Assembly: GCF_021919125.1 (NCBI RefSeq)
Contig: NZ_CP083439.1
Location: 620,001-684,000, forward strand
DNA: 64,000 bases
Source of the DNA: Clavibacter sp. A6099
Lineage (GTDB): Bacteria > Actinomycetota > Actinomycetes > Actinomycetales > Microbacteriaceae
Reading direction: 5' to 3'
In this document: piece by piece, positions 8,671 to 17,292 of the stretch
Position numbering within the stretch: the first letter of the stretch is position 1
Layout of the letters: every line of letters begins with the position of its first letter
Notes under the pieces: model-generated
The model's input: only the letters and a program-made list of their open reading frames with translations
Databases searched by the model: none
What the model was told of the DNA's origin: nothing
Position numbers and translations under genes: made by a program

Positions 8671-9915
8671 ATGACCGACACCATCGACCGCCCCGCCGCA
8701 TCCGACGCCGGCGCCCTCGCGATCCACGCCGAGGAGGCGCACGCCGCGCACAACTACCACCCGCTCCCCGTCGTGGTCGCGTCCGGCGAGGGCGCGTGGG
8801 TCACCGACCTCGACGGCCGGCGCCTCCTCGACTGCCTCGCCGCGTACTCCGCGGTGAACTTCGGGCACTCGCATCCGGAGCTGGTGCGGGTCGCGACCGA
8901 GCAGCTCGGACGGATCACGCTCACGAGCCGCGCGTTCCACAACGACAAGCTGGGCCCGTTCGTCACGGCGCTCGCCGAGCTCGCCGGCAAGGACATGGTC
9001 CTGCCGATGAACACGGGCGCCGAGGCCGTGGAGTCCGGGATCAAGGTCGCGCGCGCCTGGGGCTACCGCGTGAAGGGCGTGGCAGCGGGCCGCGCGAAGA
9101 TCATCGTCATGGCCGGCAACTTCCACGGCCGCACCACCACCATCGTGAGCTTCAGCGACGACGAGGAGGCGCGCGCCGACTTCGGGCCGTTCACGCCCGG
9201 CTTCGTCACCGTGCCGTACGGCGACGCCGCGGCGCTCGAGGCCGCGATCGACGCGGACACGGTCGCGGTGCTCGTCGAGCCGATCCAGGGCGAGGCCGGC
9301 ATCGTCGTGCCGCCCGCGGGGTACCTCGCCGACGTGCGCCGGATCTGCTCGCGCGAGCGGGTGCTGATGATCGCCGACGAGATCCAGTCCGGCCTCGGCC
9401 GCACGGGCGCGACCTTCGAGTGCGACAACTCCGACGTCGTGCCCGACCTGTACCTGCTCGGCAAGGCGCTCGGGGGCGGCATCGTGCCCGTCTCCGCGGT
9501 CGTCGGGGATGCGGACGTGCTGGGCGTCATCCAGCCGGGGCAGCACGGATCCACGTTCGGCGGCAACCCGCTCGCCGCGGCCGTGGGCCACGCGGTGGTC
9601 GACATGCTCGCGACGGGCGAGCCGCAGGAGCGCGCGCGTCGCCTCGGCGCCGTGCTGCACGCCCGGCTGGCGGATCTCGTCGGCCACGGCGTCCTCGAGG
9701 TGCGCGGCCGCGGCCTGTGGGCCGGCATCGACATCGACCCGGCGCTCGCCACGGGCCGCGCGGTATGCGAGCGGCTCGCCGAGCGCGGCGTGCTCGCGAA
9801 GGACACGCACGGCTCGACGATCCGGCTCGCGCCGCCCATCGTGGTGGAGGAGGAGGACCTCGTCTGGGCCGTCGGCCAGCTCGCCGAGGTGCTCGCGGAG
9901 CTCGGGGCGCGCTGA
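8671..9915 (+). CDS. rocD: Ornithine aminotransferase (ornithine--oxo-acid transaminase)
   Basis: A 414-residue class III PLP aminotransferase. The cofactor-binding region holds NTGAEAVESGIKVAR, the ADEIQSGLGRTG block with the PLP-contacting Asp, and the Schiff-base lysine in LLGKALGGG (Lys265). Ornithine aminotransferase moves the delta-amino group of ornithine to 2-oxoglutarate, giving glutamate semialdehyde and opening the route from arginine to glutamate or proline. It lies 7 bases after the ddaH-family gene and ends at a shared terminator with the convergent exporter gene. Length and motifs are complete. Confidence 0.92.
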   Translation: MTDTIDRPAASDAGALAIHAEEAHAAHNYHPLPVVVASGEGAWVTDLDGRRLLDCLAAYSAVNFGHSHPELVRVATEQLGRITLTSRAFHNDKLGPFVTALAELAGKDMVLPMNTGAEAVESGIKVARAWGYRVKGVAAGRAKIIVMAGNFHGRTTTIVSFSDDEEARADFGPFTPGFVTVPYGDAAALEAAIDADTVAVLVEPIQGEAGIVVPPAGYLADVRRICSRERVLMIADEIQSGLGRTGATFECDNSDVVPDLYLLGKALGGGIVPVSAVVGDADVLGVIQPGQHGSTFGGNPLAAAVGHAVVDMLATGEPQERARRLGAVLHARLADLVGHGVLEVRGRGLWAGIDIDPALATGRAVCERLAERGVLAKDTHGSTIRLAPPIVVEEEDLVWAVGQLAEVLAELGAR

Positions 9916-9939
9916 CCTCGACACCGCGCTGACCCGATC

Positions 9940-9973
9940 CGCGCCCGGCCGCCCTACGACGCGGCCGGGCGCG
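9940..9973. terminator. Bidirectional hairpin between rocD and the DMT exporter
   Basis: Perfect 13-bp stem (9940-9952 with 9961-9973) and an 8-base loop between two convergent genes; it overlaps the exporter stop codon. Confidence 0.7.
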
Positions 9974-10970
9974 TCCGCGTCCGCGCCCGGGGGCCGCGCG
10001 GCCGGCGGGGCGCCGCGGGTCCCGCGGGCGCGCGCGTCGCGATGGCCACGCCCGCCGCGACGCACACGACCACGATCGCCCCGAGCTGGATCGGCGACAG
10101 CGACTCCCGCAGCACCATCACGCCGAGGATCGCCGCGACCACCGGGCTGAGGCTCGTGAGCACCGCGAACAGGCGCGGGGTGATGCGGCGGAGGATCACC
10201 GTGTCGAGCGAGTACGGCACCGCCGACGACAGCAGGCCGATCGCCACGAGCAGGCCGAGGATCCGCCCGTCGATCGCACCGACGTCGAGCGTGAGGAGCG
10301 CCCACGGCACGAGCACGACGAGGCTCACGATGCTGGCGACCGCGATCCCCTGGAAGCCCGGCAGCCGTTCGGCGACCCGGCGCGTGAAGACGATGTAGCC
10401 GGCCCAGGTGACCGCGGCGGTCGCGCCGCAGACGAGGCCGAACGCATCGATCCGCCCCTCGAGCCCGGTGAGCACGACGACGCCGGCGGCCGCGACGAGC
10501 GCGCACGCGGCGTCGAGCAGGCGGCGCGAGGCGAGCAGCGCGATCGACAGCGGGCCGAGGAACTCGATGGTCGCCGCGATGCCGAGGCCCAGCCGGTCGA
10601 CGGCCGCGTAGTACGAGAGGTTCATCAGCGAGAGCGCGAGGCCGAGCATCACGGCGGGCACGAGCTGGGCGCGCGTCATGCGGTGGATCCGCGGCCGCGC
10701 CACCGGGAGCACGAGCGCCGCCATCATCACCTGCCGCGCGGCGACGACGAGCACGGGGCCGACGACGGGGATCACGAGCCCGGCGAGCGACGACCCGTAG
10801 CTGACGCTCACGATCGTGCCGACCTGGAGGGCGGCGCCCGCGGCGGTGCTGCGGGCCCCGTGGGCATCCGTCGCGCCGACGACCGCGCCCTCGACGCCGG
10901 CCGGGGTGGTGCCGGGGGCGGATCCGGGGTGCGCGCCCGCGGGCTCGGCGCGGTCCCCGGGGCTGGTCAC
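9954..10970 (-). CDS. EamA/DMT-superfamily exporter, RhtA-like
   Basis: A 338-residue membrane protein with about ten hydrophobic segments arranged as two EamA repeats (residues 50-175 and 185-315). The blocks SYYAAVDRLGLGIAATIEFLGP and SSAVPYSLDTVILRRI are typical of RhtA-type threonine/homoserine or general amino-acid exporters. A polar N-terminal stretch of about 45 residues and a basic C-terminal tail flank the membrane core. The GTG start is six bases after a TACGCT -10 box, which favours a leaderless transcript. The neighbouring amino-acid catabolism genes fit an amino-acid export role, but the substrate is unproven. Confidence 0.85.
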   Translation of the reverse strand: MTSPGDRAEPAGAHPGSAPGTTPAGVEGAVVGATDAHGARSTAAGAALQVGTIVSVSYGSSLAGLVIPVVGPVLVVAARQVMMAALVLPVARPRIHRMTRAQLVPAVMLGLALSLMNLSYYAAVDRLGLGIAATIEFLGPLSIALLASRRLLDAACALVAAAGVVVLTGLEGRIDAFGLVCGATAAVTWAGYIVFTRRVAERLPGFQGIAVASIVSLVVLVPWALLTLDVGAIDGRILGLLVAIGLLSSAVPYSLDTVILRRITPRLFAVLTSLSPVVAAILGVMVLRESLSPIQLGAIVVVCVAAGVAIATRAPAGPAAPRRPRGPRARTRTRPAAS

Positions 10971-10976
10971 CTCGCG

Positions 10977-10982
10977 AGCGTA
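10977..10982 (-). promoter_or_regulatory. Leaderless -10 box for the DMT exporter
   Basis: TACGCT on the minus strand, six bases before the GTG at 10970. Confidence 0.55.
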
Positions 10983-11031
10983 CCGACGCGGGTGAGCGGC
11001 GACCGGGTCGCGCGCGCGGGCGTGCGGCGGA

Positions 11032-11523
11032 TCAGCTGACGAGGTCGCCGAACGGCTCGGGCGGCGGGGGCAGCCGACCGGCTGCCGCGAGGACCGCCTC
11101 CTCCAGGTGGTCGGCCACGTCCTCCCATCGGTCGTCGCACGCGTCGCAGCCGCAGGGCGGGAATGCCTCGGCCATCCGCTGGTCCACGTGCAGCAGGACG
11201 CCGGGGAACGCCGTGAGCTCCAGGGTGAGCGTCGGTCCGGCCCCGTCCCGCGGAGCGATGCGGACGGAGCGGACGGCGTCGGGGTGCGGATCCGCGAGGG
11301 CCGGATCCGGGCCTTCCACGACCGTCACCTCGTGCGTCGCGGCGAGGTGCGCCACCAGCGCGTCGGCCACCGCATGCAGCGGCGCGAACCGCTCGAGGTG
11401 CGAGGTGCGCGAGTACGCGGCCTCTGGCAGGCCGTCGGCGTCGTCCCACCGCGATCCGTAGGGCACGCCGTCGTCGTCGATCGCGGGCGGCCGGTCGATG
11501 GCGGGGCGGACGTAGTGGGGCAT
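11032..11523 (-). CDS. Conserved hypothetical protein (DUF6226-like)
   Basis: A 163-residue soluble protein without signal peptide or membrane segment. The opening (YVRPAIDRP, then GVPYGSRW) and the block SHLERFAPLHAVADALVAHL resemble a family of unknown function seen in Microbacteriaceae that I recall as DUF6226; this is from memory. A CGCDACDD motif near residues 125-132 could bind metal. It is on the same strand as the exporter, 61 bases upstream of it, and could be co-transcribed. No function can be assigned. Confidence 0.65.
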   Translation of the reverse strand: MPHYVRPAIDRPPAIDDDGVPYGSRWDDADGLPEAAYSRTSHLERFAPLHAVADALVAHLAATHEVTVVEGPDPALADPHPDAVRSVRIAPRDGAGPTLTLELTAFPGVLLHVDQRMAEAFPPCGCDACDDRWEDVADHLEEAVLAAAGRLPPPPEPFGDLVS

Positions 11524-11540
11524 GGCGCGGGCGGATCCGC

Positions 11541-12425
11541 CTAGCGCGGCAGCGCGTTCCCGTCCGCGTCGAGGTGGTCGCGCCAGCTGCGCGTCGGCTC
11601 CCAGCCGAGCAGGCGGCGCGCCTTCGCGGTCGAGATGCCCGAGGAGTCGACCCGCTCGATCGCGCGCAGCTCGATGGCGTCGCCGTAGTGGCGGTGCAGC
11701 TCGGCGGCGAAGTCGTGGCCGCCCGCGTTGTCGGCGGCCGCGATGTAGAAGACCTCGTGGCCGGGCAGGTCGGACGCGACCGAGAGCACGATCGCGTCGG
11801 CCAGGTCGTCCGCGTCGATGTAGCTCCAGAGGTTCGCCGTGAGCACGGCCGCGTCGCGCACCTGCTCGCCGAGGTTCGACGCGTAGTTGTCCTCGTTGTG
11901 CACGGTGCTCGGGCGGAGCGAGATCACGCGGATGTCGGAGCGGCGCACGGCCGCGTCCATCAGCTGCTCGCCGAAGGCCTTGGAGAGGGCGTACGGATCC
12001 TGCGGGCGGAGCGGGTGCTCCTCGTCGACGGGCGCGTAGTCGGGCAGGAACGGCCGCTCCGGGAAGAAGTTGCCGACGATGCTCTCGCTCGAGATGTTCA
12101 CGAAGCGCGGGACGCCGAAGCGCACCGCGGCCTCGATCATGTGGAACGTCGACATCAGGTTCGTCTGCAGCACGACGTGCGCGGGGTTGCCCGTGGGCTG
12201 CGGGATCGCGGCGACGTGGACGACCGCGTCCATGCCGGCGACGACCGCGAATGCATCGCCCTGGTCGGTGAGGTCGGCCATCACGTACCGGCCCGGCACC
12301 ACGACGCCGGCGTCGAAGACGGGGCGGACGAGGTCGACGCCCGTGACGTCGTGCCCGGCGGCGACGAGCGCCTCCACGGCGGCGCGGCCGACCTTGCCGC
12401 GGGATCCGGTGACGAGGACCTTCAC
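11541..12425 (-). CDS. NAD(P)-dependent epimerase/dehydratase (extended SDR)
   Basis: A 294-residue short-chain dehydrogenase of the extended class. The Rossmann glycine motif is TGSRGKVG at residues 5-12, and the catalytic pair is in DPYALSKAFGE (YxxxK). Family members act on nucleotide sugars or related sugar acids; the exact substrate cannot be read here. The GTG start at 12425 overlaps the upstream stop by four bases (GTGA), making this the third gene of a benE-hypothetical-epimerase operon; the open frame continuing upstream is only a shadow of the neighbour. Confidence 0.85.
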   Translation of the reverse strand: MKVLVTGSRGKVGRAAVEALVAAGHDVTGVDLVRPVFDAGVVVPGRYVMADLTDQGDAFAVVAGMDAVVHVAAIPQPTGNPAHVVLQTNLMSTFHMIEAAVRFGVPRFVNISSESIVGNFFPERPFLPDYAPVDEEHPLRPQDPYALSKAFGEQLMDAAVRRSDIRVISLRPSTVHNEDNYASNLGEQVRDAAVLTANLWSYIDADDLADAIVLSVASDLPGHEVFYIAAADNAGGHDFAAELHRHYGDAIELRAIERVDSSGISTAKARRLLGWEPTRSWRDHLDADGNALPR

Positions 12426-12844
12426 GCGCCGACCCCCGCCTGGCCCTCGGGCGCCTTCATCACGACGGGGACGAACGGGTCGTCCTCGAGCCGCTCGGAG
12501 AACCACGTCTCGTCGACGTAGCCCTCCGACCACAGCTTCAGCGGCGTCGCGACGGTGGGCGTGAACAGCTCCCACCGGGTCCAGAGGCGCGCCTCCTCGG
12601 TCATCATGCGGCCGACCTCGCGCGTCCAGCTGACGACGACGTGGTCGGCGGGCAGCAGGCGCTCGAAGGCTGCCTGCGCCTCGGCCAGGCGGGCGGACCT
12701 CGTGCCGTCGCCCGAGACCTGCTCGGCGCTCAGCGCCAGGACCAGCGTCCAGGTCGTGCTCTGCAGCTCGGGGTCGCGGGGCGCGACGGCGGCGTCGGCT
12801 CCGGCTCCGGCTCCGGGCGATGCGGGGGTGGTGTCGTGGCTCAT
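12422..12844 (-). CDS. Hypothetical protein in the benE operon
   Basis: A 140-residue soluble protein that I do not recognise. After a low-complexity start (residues 1-25, rich in Ala, Gly and Pro) come a beta-strand (TTWTLVLALSAEQ) and an amphipathic region ending in TRWELFTPTVATPLKLW. It overlaps benE by four bases (ATGA) and the epimerase by four (GTGA), so it is translated within the operon. The position suggests a role alongside the transporter and the sugar dehydrogenase, but there is no functional evidence. Confidence 0.65.
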   Translation of the reverse strand: MSHDTTPASPGAGAGADAAVAPRDPELQSTTWTLVLALSAEQVSGDGTRSARLAEAQAAFERLLPADHVVVSWTREVGRMMTEEARLWTRWELFTPTVATPLKLWSEGYVDETWFSERLEDDPFVPVVMKAPEGQAGVGA

Positions 12845-14076
12845 GCGGCGTCGCGCTCCTCGTGTCGATCGAGTCTGTCACGCGGCATCGCGCGCGTCCG
12901 GAGCGCGAGGTGCACCAGGACGCCGGCCACGAGCGCGCAGAACGCGGCGCCGAGCCCGCCGACCGTGATCCCGGACGCCGCCACCACGAACGTCGCGACC
13001 GCGGGCAGGTGCGCCCCCGGATCCCGCACCGCCGACGCCAGGCTGGACGCGAGCGACGGCGCGAGCGCGAGCCCGGCGGCGGCCGCCACGACGCCCGCCG
13101 GACCCGCGACGATCACGGCCGCGAGCGCCGCCGACGCCAGCCCGAGCACGAGGTTGGTCCACCCCGCCGCGCTGGCTGCGCGCCACCGCTCGTCCGGGTC
13201 CGGATGCGCGGAGGGCGCGGCGGAGAGCGCGGCCGACAGCGCCGCGAGGTTCACGGCGTGCCCGCCGAACGGCGCGCTCACGAGGGTCGCCGCCGCGGTC
13301 GTCGTCATCGCGGCGCGCCACGGCGTCTCGTAGCCGAAGCTCGCGAGCACCGCGACGCCCGGCAGGTTCTGCGACGCCATGGTCACGACGAACAGCGGGA
13401 TCCCGAGCGCCACGGCCGCGGCGACGGTGAACACGGGGGCCGTCAGCTCGATCCGCGGCACGAGGTGCGCGAGGTCGAGCGACGCCCCGGTCGCGGGCCC
13501 TGCGACCGCGAGCGAGACGCCGACCACCACGAGCGCGGCGGCCAGCGCGGTCGGGGCCGCCCAGCGCGGGGCGAGGCGGGCGGCGGCGAGCCAGGCGAGG
13601 ACCACGGGCAGCACGACGAGCGGGGAGGCGACCGCCGCCGTCACGGTCGCGACGCAGAGCGGGAGGAGCACGCCCGCGAGCATCGCCGCGGCCACGCTCG
13701 CCGGGATGAGGCGCACGAGCCGGCCGAGCAGCGGCCAGAGCGCGGTCGCGAGCACGAGGATCCCGCAGACGAGGAAGGCGCCGACCGCCGCGGCCCATCC
13801 GCCCTCGACCGCGCCGGATCCGATGAGCAGCGCCGCCCCGGGCGTCGACCACGAGAGCGTGATCGGACGGCGGAAGCGGTGCGCGAGGAGCACGGTGCCG
13901 AGCCCCTGCGTGACGCACAGCGCGAGCAGCCCGGACGCGGCCTGGGACGGCGACGCACCCACCGCGGTGAGGCCGGTGAGCACGACGGCCGACGTGCCGG
14001 CGAACCCGACGACGGCGGTGACGATCCCGGCTCCGCGGGCCTGCGCCCGGCCGCCGGGCACCTCGATGGCCGTCAT
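12841..14076 (-). CDS. benE: BenE-family transporter (benzoate/H+ symporter-like)
   Basis: A 411-residue protein with about twelve hydrophobic segments and the features of the BenE family: LSWSTPGAALL near residue 75, TMASQNLPGVAVL near 232 and FGGHAVNLAALSAAL near 266. The family imports benzoate or other small aromatic acids with protons in the inner membrane. It is first in a three-gene operon with 4-base overlaps. No benzoate catabolic genes are nearby, so the substrate may differ. A TAGGAT hexamer about 50 bases upstream of the ATG may be its -10 box. Confidence 0.9.
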   Translation of the reverse strand: MTAIEVPGGRAQARGAGIVTAVVGFAGTSAVVLTGLTAVGASPSQAASGLLALCVTQGLGTVLLAHRFRRPITLSWSTPGAALLIGSGAVEGGWAAAVGAFLVCGILVLATALWPLLGRLVRLIPASVAAAMLAGVLLPLCVATVTAAVASPLVVLPVVLAWLAAARLAPRWAAPTALAAALVVVGVSLAVAGPATGASLDLAHLVPRIELTAPVFTVAAAVALGIPLFVVTMASQNLPGVAVLASFGYETPWRAAMTTTAAATLVSAPFGGHAVNLAALSAALSAAPSAHPDPDERWRAASAAGWTNLVLGLASAALAAVIVAGPAGVVAAAAGLALAPSLASSLASAVRDPGAHLPAVATFVVAASGITVGGLGAAFCALVAGVLVHLALRTRAMPRDRLDRHEERDAA

Positions 14077-14255
14077 GCGCGCTCCCGACCGGACGCCGGT
14101 CGTCCTGCCGCCCGATCCTAGGGTCGGCTCCGCGCCGGTCCGTCATCGCCCAGCGGATCTCCTCACCCGCGGAAATAGAAGGGGATGGTGATGTTCGGCT
14201 CTATTTCGGCTACCGTCGAAAGGTCCGCGCTCCACCGACCTCGACGAGGCCCGCC

Positions 14256-15596
14256 ATCTCCCGCACCGCACGCACCTCCCGCCCCGCCGACCGGCGCCCG
14301 CGGAACGCGACCGCGCCGCGCCTGCGGATGGCCGCGACCATCGCCGCCTCGGCCCTCCTGCTCGGCCTCGGCGTCCCGTCCGCGCAGGCCGCGGAGGAGT
14401 ACCCCACCTGGTCCGAGGTGCAGGCCGCGCGCTCGAGCGAGCAGGCCACCGCCGACCAGGTCACGCGCATCACCTCCCTCATCTCCGGCCTCTCCGCCGA
14501 GGTCGAGGCCGCCACGGCCCTCGCCCTCCAGCGCGCCGACGAGCACGCCGCCGCGGTGGACGCGCTCGACGAGGCCACCGGCGAGCTCCAGGCCCTCGAG
14601 TCCAAGGCCGAGCGGGCGCAGGCCGACGCGGACGAGGCGAAGCGCCAGGTCGGCCAGCTCGTGGCGCAGCTCGCGCGCAGCGGCGGAGGCGGCGACGTCT
14701 CGCTCCGCCTCTTCACGAGCGGCGGCGAGGACGCGGACGCCCTCCTCGCCCGCATGGGCACGGCCACCAAGCTCGCCGACCGGCAGGACACCGCGTTCAC
14801 CGCCGCCGTCACCTCGGCCCGCACGGCCGCGTCCCTCGGCAAGCAGGCGTCCGTCGCGAAGGAGGCGCTCGCCGTCCTCGCCGCCGACGCCGAGGCCAAG
14901 CTGCAGGAGGCGTCCGCGGCGCAGTCCCGCGCGGATCAGGCGCTCGCCGAGCAGGAGGCCCGCAGCTCGGAGCTCCAGGCGCAGCTCACCACGCTCCGCG
15001 ACTCCCGCATCTCCGTCGAGGAGGGCTTCGCTATCGGCGAGCGGAAGCGCCAGGAGGAGGCGGCCGCCGAGGCCCGCCGCCAGGCCGACGCGCGTGCCGC
15101 GGCCGCAGCTGCCGCCGCCGCCGCGAACGCCGCCGCGCGTCCGCCGGCCAACGCGCCCCGCCCGCCGTCGTCGGGCGGCCAGCCCTCGTCGTCCGGCTGG
15201 ACGATGCCCATCCGCAGCTACGGCTTCTACCAGTCCTACGGCATGCGCCTGCACCCCATCGCGAAGGTCTGGCGCCTGCACGCGGGCGACGACTTCGGGA
15301 CCGGGTGCGGGACGCCCATCTACGCGGCGGCCGCCGGCACGGTGCAGTTCGCGGGCGGATCCAGCGGCTTCGGCAACGCGATCACCCTGAACCACGGCGG
15401 CGGCGTCACGAGCGTGTACGGCCACATGTACTCGTACGGCGTGATGGTGCGCACGGGCCAGACCGTGCAGGCGGGGCAGCAGATCGGCGCCGTCGGCAGC
15501 GCGGGGTACAGCACCGGCTGCCACCTCCACTTCGAGATCCGGCAGGGCGGCGTCGCGACCTCTCCCATGCCCTTCCTCCGCAACCGCGGCGTCTGA
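14256..15596 (+). CDS. M23 (LytM-type) peptidase with coiled coil; probable ATC start
   Basis: A secreted peptidoglycan hydrolase, 446 residues from the ATC at 14256. A basic N-terminus, hydrophobic core and APSAQA-type cleavage region form a signal peptide. A long coiled coil follows (about 50-275), then a proline/serine linker and an M23 domain with LHAGDDFG and HLHFE zinc motifs. From the first ATG (14328) it would be 422 residues, without ribosome binding site and without the basic signal-peptide start. In contrast, GAGG lies six bases before the in-frame ATC, and that start adds RRPRNATAPRLR-type basic residues. No ATG, GTG or TTG lies between. Architecture is typical of NlpD/EnvC-like cell-separation or wall-remodelling enzymes. 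Confidence 0.85.
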   Translation: MSRTARTSRPADRRPRNATAPRLRMAATIAASALLLGLGVPSAQAAEEYPTWSEVQAARSSEQATADQVTRITSLISGLSAEVEAATALALQRADEHAAAVDALDEATGELQALESKAERAQADADEAKRQVGQLVAQLARSGGGGDVSLRLFTSGGEDADALLARMGTATKLADRQDTAFTAAVTSARTAASLGKQASVAKEALAVLAADAEAKLQEASAAQSRADQALAEQEARSSELQAQLTTLRDSRISVEEGFAIGERKRQEEAAAEARRQADARAAAAAAAAAANAAARPPANAPRPPSSGGQPSSSGWTMPIRSYGFYQSYGMRLHPIAKVWRLHAGDDFGTGCGTPIYAAAAGTVQFAGGSSGFGNAITLNHGGGVTSVYGHMYSYGVMVRTGQTVQAGQQIGAVGSAGYSTGCHLHFEIRQGGVATSPMPFLRNRGV

Positions 15597-15641
15597 CGCG
15601 CCGACTCCGCGGGGCGCGTCGATGACCGGAGGCTGCGACGC

Positions 15642-16376
15642 ATGACGGGGCGCATCCGACGCGTCGCGCAGGCCGTGGCCCGGCCGGCGATCTTCGTGCA
15701 GTACGTCGCCCTGCGCACGGGCCTCCAGGGGTCGGTATTCCCGCGTGACGCGGAGTCCGGCGTCGTGCCGGGCGACTCCCCGCACCGCGTGCTGGTCATC
15801 GGGGAGGCGACGGCCGTCGGCATGGGCGTCCTCTCGCACGAGCTCGGCATGGCCGGCCACTTCTCTCGGCAGCTCGCGCGTCGCACGGGCCGCGGCGTCG
15901 AGTGGGCGACGCGCCCATTCTCCGACCTCACGATCCACACCGCCGCCGGCACCGTCCGCGACCGGCCGCTCCTCGCGGGCGTCGACGTCGTGCTGCTCAT
16001 GGTCGGCGCCGGCGACAGCATCCGCCTCACGCCGCAGCGCACGTGGCGGAGGCTGCTCTGCACGGCCATCGACGACCTGATGCGCGGGCTGCCGGAGGGC
16101 GCGCGCGTGCTCATCCCCGAGGTGCCGCCGCTCAACGCGAGCGTCGGCATCCCCTCGCCGTGGCGCGCGGTCGCCGCCCGTCACGCGCGGCTGCTCAACC
16201 GCGTGACGGCCGAGATCGTCGCGTCCCGCGCCTCCGTGGACGCCGTGCCGTTCCCGGGGGAGAGCGTGATGGCGCTGGGGGATCCGGACGCAGCCCAGGC
16301 GTCCCGCGTCTACGCGGAGTGGTCGCGCGCCGGCGTCCGGCGGATGCTCGAGCCGCCCCGTGCCGCCGAGGCGTGA
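15642..16376 (+). CDS. SGNH/GDSL-like protein lacking catalytic residues
   Basis: A 244-residue protein whose layout follows SGNH hydrolases. The strand-turn that normally carries GDS reads VLVIGEATAVGMG, so the nucleophilic serine is absent. The GxND block reads VGAGD, and the C-terminal DxxH block (normally followed by PSxxGYxxWA) reads DAAQASRVYAEW, without the His. Related actinobacterial lipase-like proteins keep these residues, so this is probably a non-hydrolytic member or a binding protein. It begins 45 bases after the M23 peptidase on the same strand. No signal peptide is evident. Confidence 0.7.
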   Translation: MTGRIRRVAQAVARPAIFVQYVALRTGLQGSVFPRDAESGVVPGDSPHRVLVIGEATAVGMGVLSHELGMAGHFSRQLARRTGRGVEWATRPFSDLTIHTAAGTVRDRPLLAGVDVVLLMVGAGDSIRLTPQRTWRRLLCTAIDDLMRGLPEGARVLIPEVPPLNASVGIPSPWRAVAARHARLLNRVTAEIVASRASVDAVPFPGESVMALGDPDAAQASRVYAEWSRAGVRRMLEPPRAAEA

Positions 16377-16539
16377 CCTGCGCTTGAACGTTCCCTGTGC
16401 ATTCCTCGGGTGCCGGATACCCGGTCGGGCCCGGGCGTAGCGTCTGAGACGTGCCCGCGCCGGTGTCCACATCGACGCCCGGGCTCTCGGATCGCACGAC
16501 GATCCGACCCCACGCACCGAATCCGAACGAGGAGAAGCA
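16377..16539. other. Intergenic region before the SRPBCC gene
   Basis: 163 bases without a gene. It contains a TAGCGT -10-like hexamer (16438-16443) overlapping a short palindrome CGTCTGAGACG (16441-16451). The next gene has its own binding site, GAGGAGAA. Confidence 0.4.
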
Positions 16540-16995
16540 ATGCCCCGAGTAATCGAGACCGTCGACGTCAACGTCCCCGTCAGCACCGCCTACAACCAGT
16601 GGACCCAGTTCGAGTCGTTCCCGAACTTCCTCAGCTACGTGGAGTCGATCACGCAGGTCACCGACACGCTCACCGAGTGGAAGGTCAAGATCGGCGGCAT
16701 CGAGCGCACGTTCGAGGCCAACATCACCGAGCAGCACCCCGACGAGCGCGTCGCCTGGAACTCCACGGGCGGCGACGAGGACCACGCCGGCGTCGTCACG
16801 TTCCACAAGCTCAGCGACACCGAGACCCGCGTCACCGTCCAGCTGGACTGGGAGGCGAAGGGCCTCGTGGAGAAGGTCGGCGCGGCGATCGGCGTGGACG
16901 ACCACGTCATCAAGGCCGACCTCAAGAACTTCAAGGAGTTCATCGAGAAGCGCGGCTCCGAGGACGGCGCCTGGCGCGGGGACGTCCAGGCCTGA
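16540..16995 (+). CDS. SRPBCC family protein (cyclase/dehydrase-like)
   Basis: A 151-residue START-fold protein covering a whole SRPBCC domain: an opening strand (IETVDVNVPVSTAYNQWTQF), the helix FESFPNFLSYVESI and a long C-terminal helix. Such proteins bind hydrophobic ligands; the actinobacterial cyclase/dehydrase-like group is usually of unknown substrate. The ATG follows AGGAGAAGC. A 78-codon gene starts 2 bases after its stop, so the two form an operon ending at the terminator at 17259. Confidence 0.85.
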   Translation: MPRVIETVDVNVPVSTAYNQWTQFESFPNFLSYVESITQVTDTLTEWKVKIGGIERTFEANITEQHPDERVAWNSTGGDEDHAGVVTFHKLSDTETRVTVQLDWEAKGLVEKVGAAIGVDDHVIKADLKNFKEFIEKRGSEDGAWRGDVQA

Positions 16996-16997
16996 TC

Positions 16998-17234
16998 ATG
17001 GACACCTCCGAGATCGTCTGGAACCAGGAAGCGCGCGACAAGATCCTCACCGACAGCGACCGCGTGCTCCAGGAGGCCGTGCTCACCGCGGCGAAGGAGC
17101 TCGAGGGCGAGGACTGGGAGACCGTGTACCAGCGCCTCTTCGAGCAGCTCAAGGGCCGGTTCATCGACTTCGAGCCGGGGCCGGACCTCCGCAAGTACGC
17201 CGAGGCCGTCTCCCGCGGGGAGATCCAGGGCTGA
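16998..17234 (+). CDS. Small acidic protein co-transcribed with SRPBCC gene
   Basis: A 78-residue, strongly acidic, probably all-helical protein (TAAKELEGEDWETVYQRL in the middle). I do not recognise a family. It begins 2 bases after the SRPBCC stop and has no binding site of its own beyond the end of that gene, so translation is coupled. A clear terminator follows 25 bases later. It may be a partner or ligand-handling accessory of the SRPBCC protein; this is inferred from linkage alone. Confidence 0.65.
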   Translation: MDTSEIVWNQEARDKILTDSDRVLQEAVLTAAKELEGEDWETVYQRLFEQLKGRFIDFEPGPDLRKYAEAVSRGEIQG

Positions 17235-17258
17235 CGCGAGCGTCACCAGCACGACCGG

Positions 17259-17292
17259 GAGGGCCCGGCATCTGCGAGGGTGCCGGGCCCTC
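17259..17292 (+). terminator. Hairpin terminator after the SRPBCC operon
   Basis: Perfect 12-bp stem (17259-17270 with 17281-17292), rich in GC, and a 10-base loop, 25 bases after the stop codon. The remaining bases to the next start at 17501 hold no gene that I can see. Confidence 0.7.

Noticed and set aside
14184-15390. Alternative frame across the M23 peptidase beginning at the ATG at 14185
   Set aside because: It encodes only Pro/Arg/Ser-rich text, while the chosen frame has signal peptide, coiled coil and zinc motifs.
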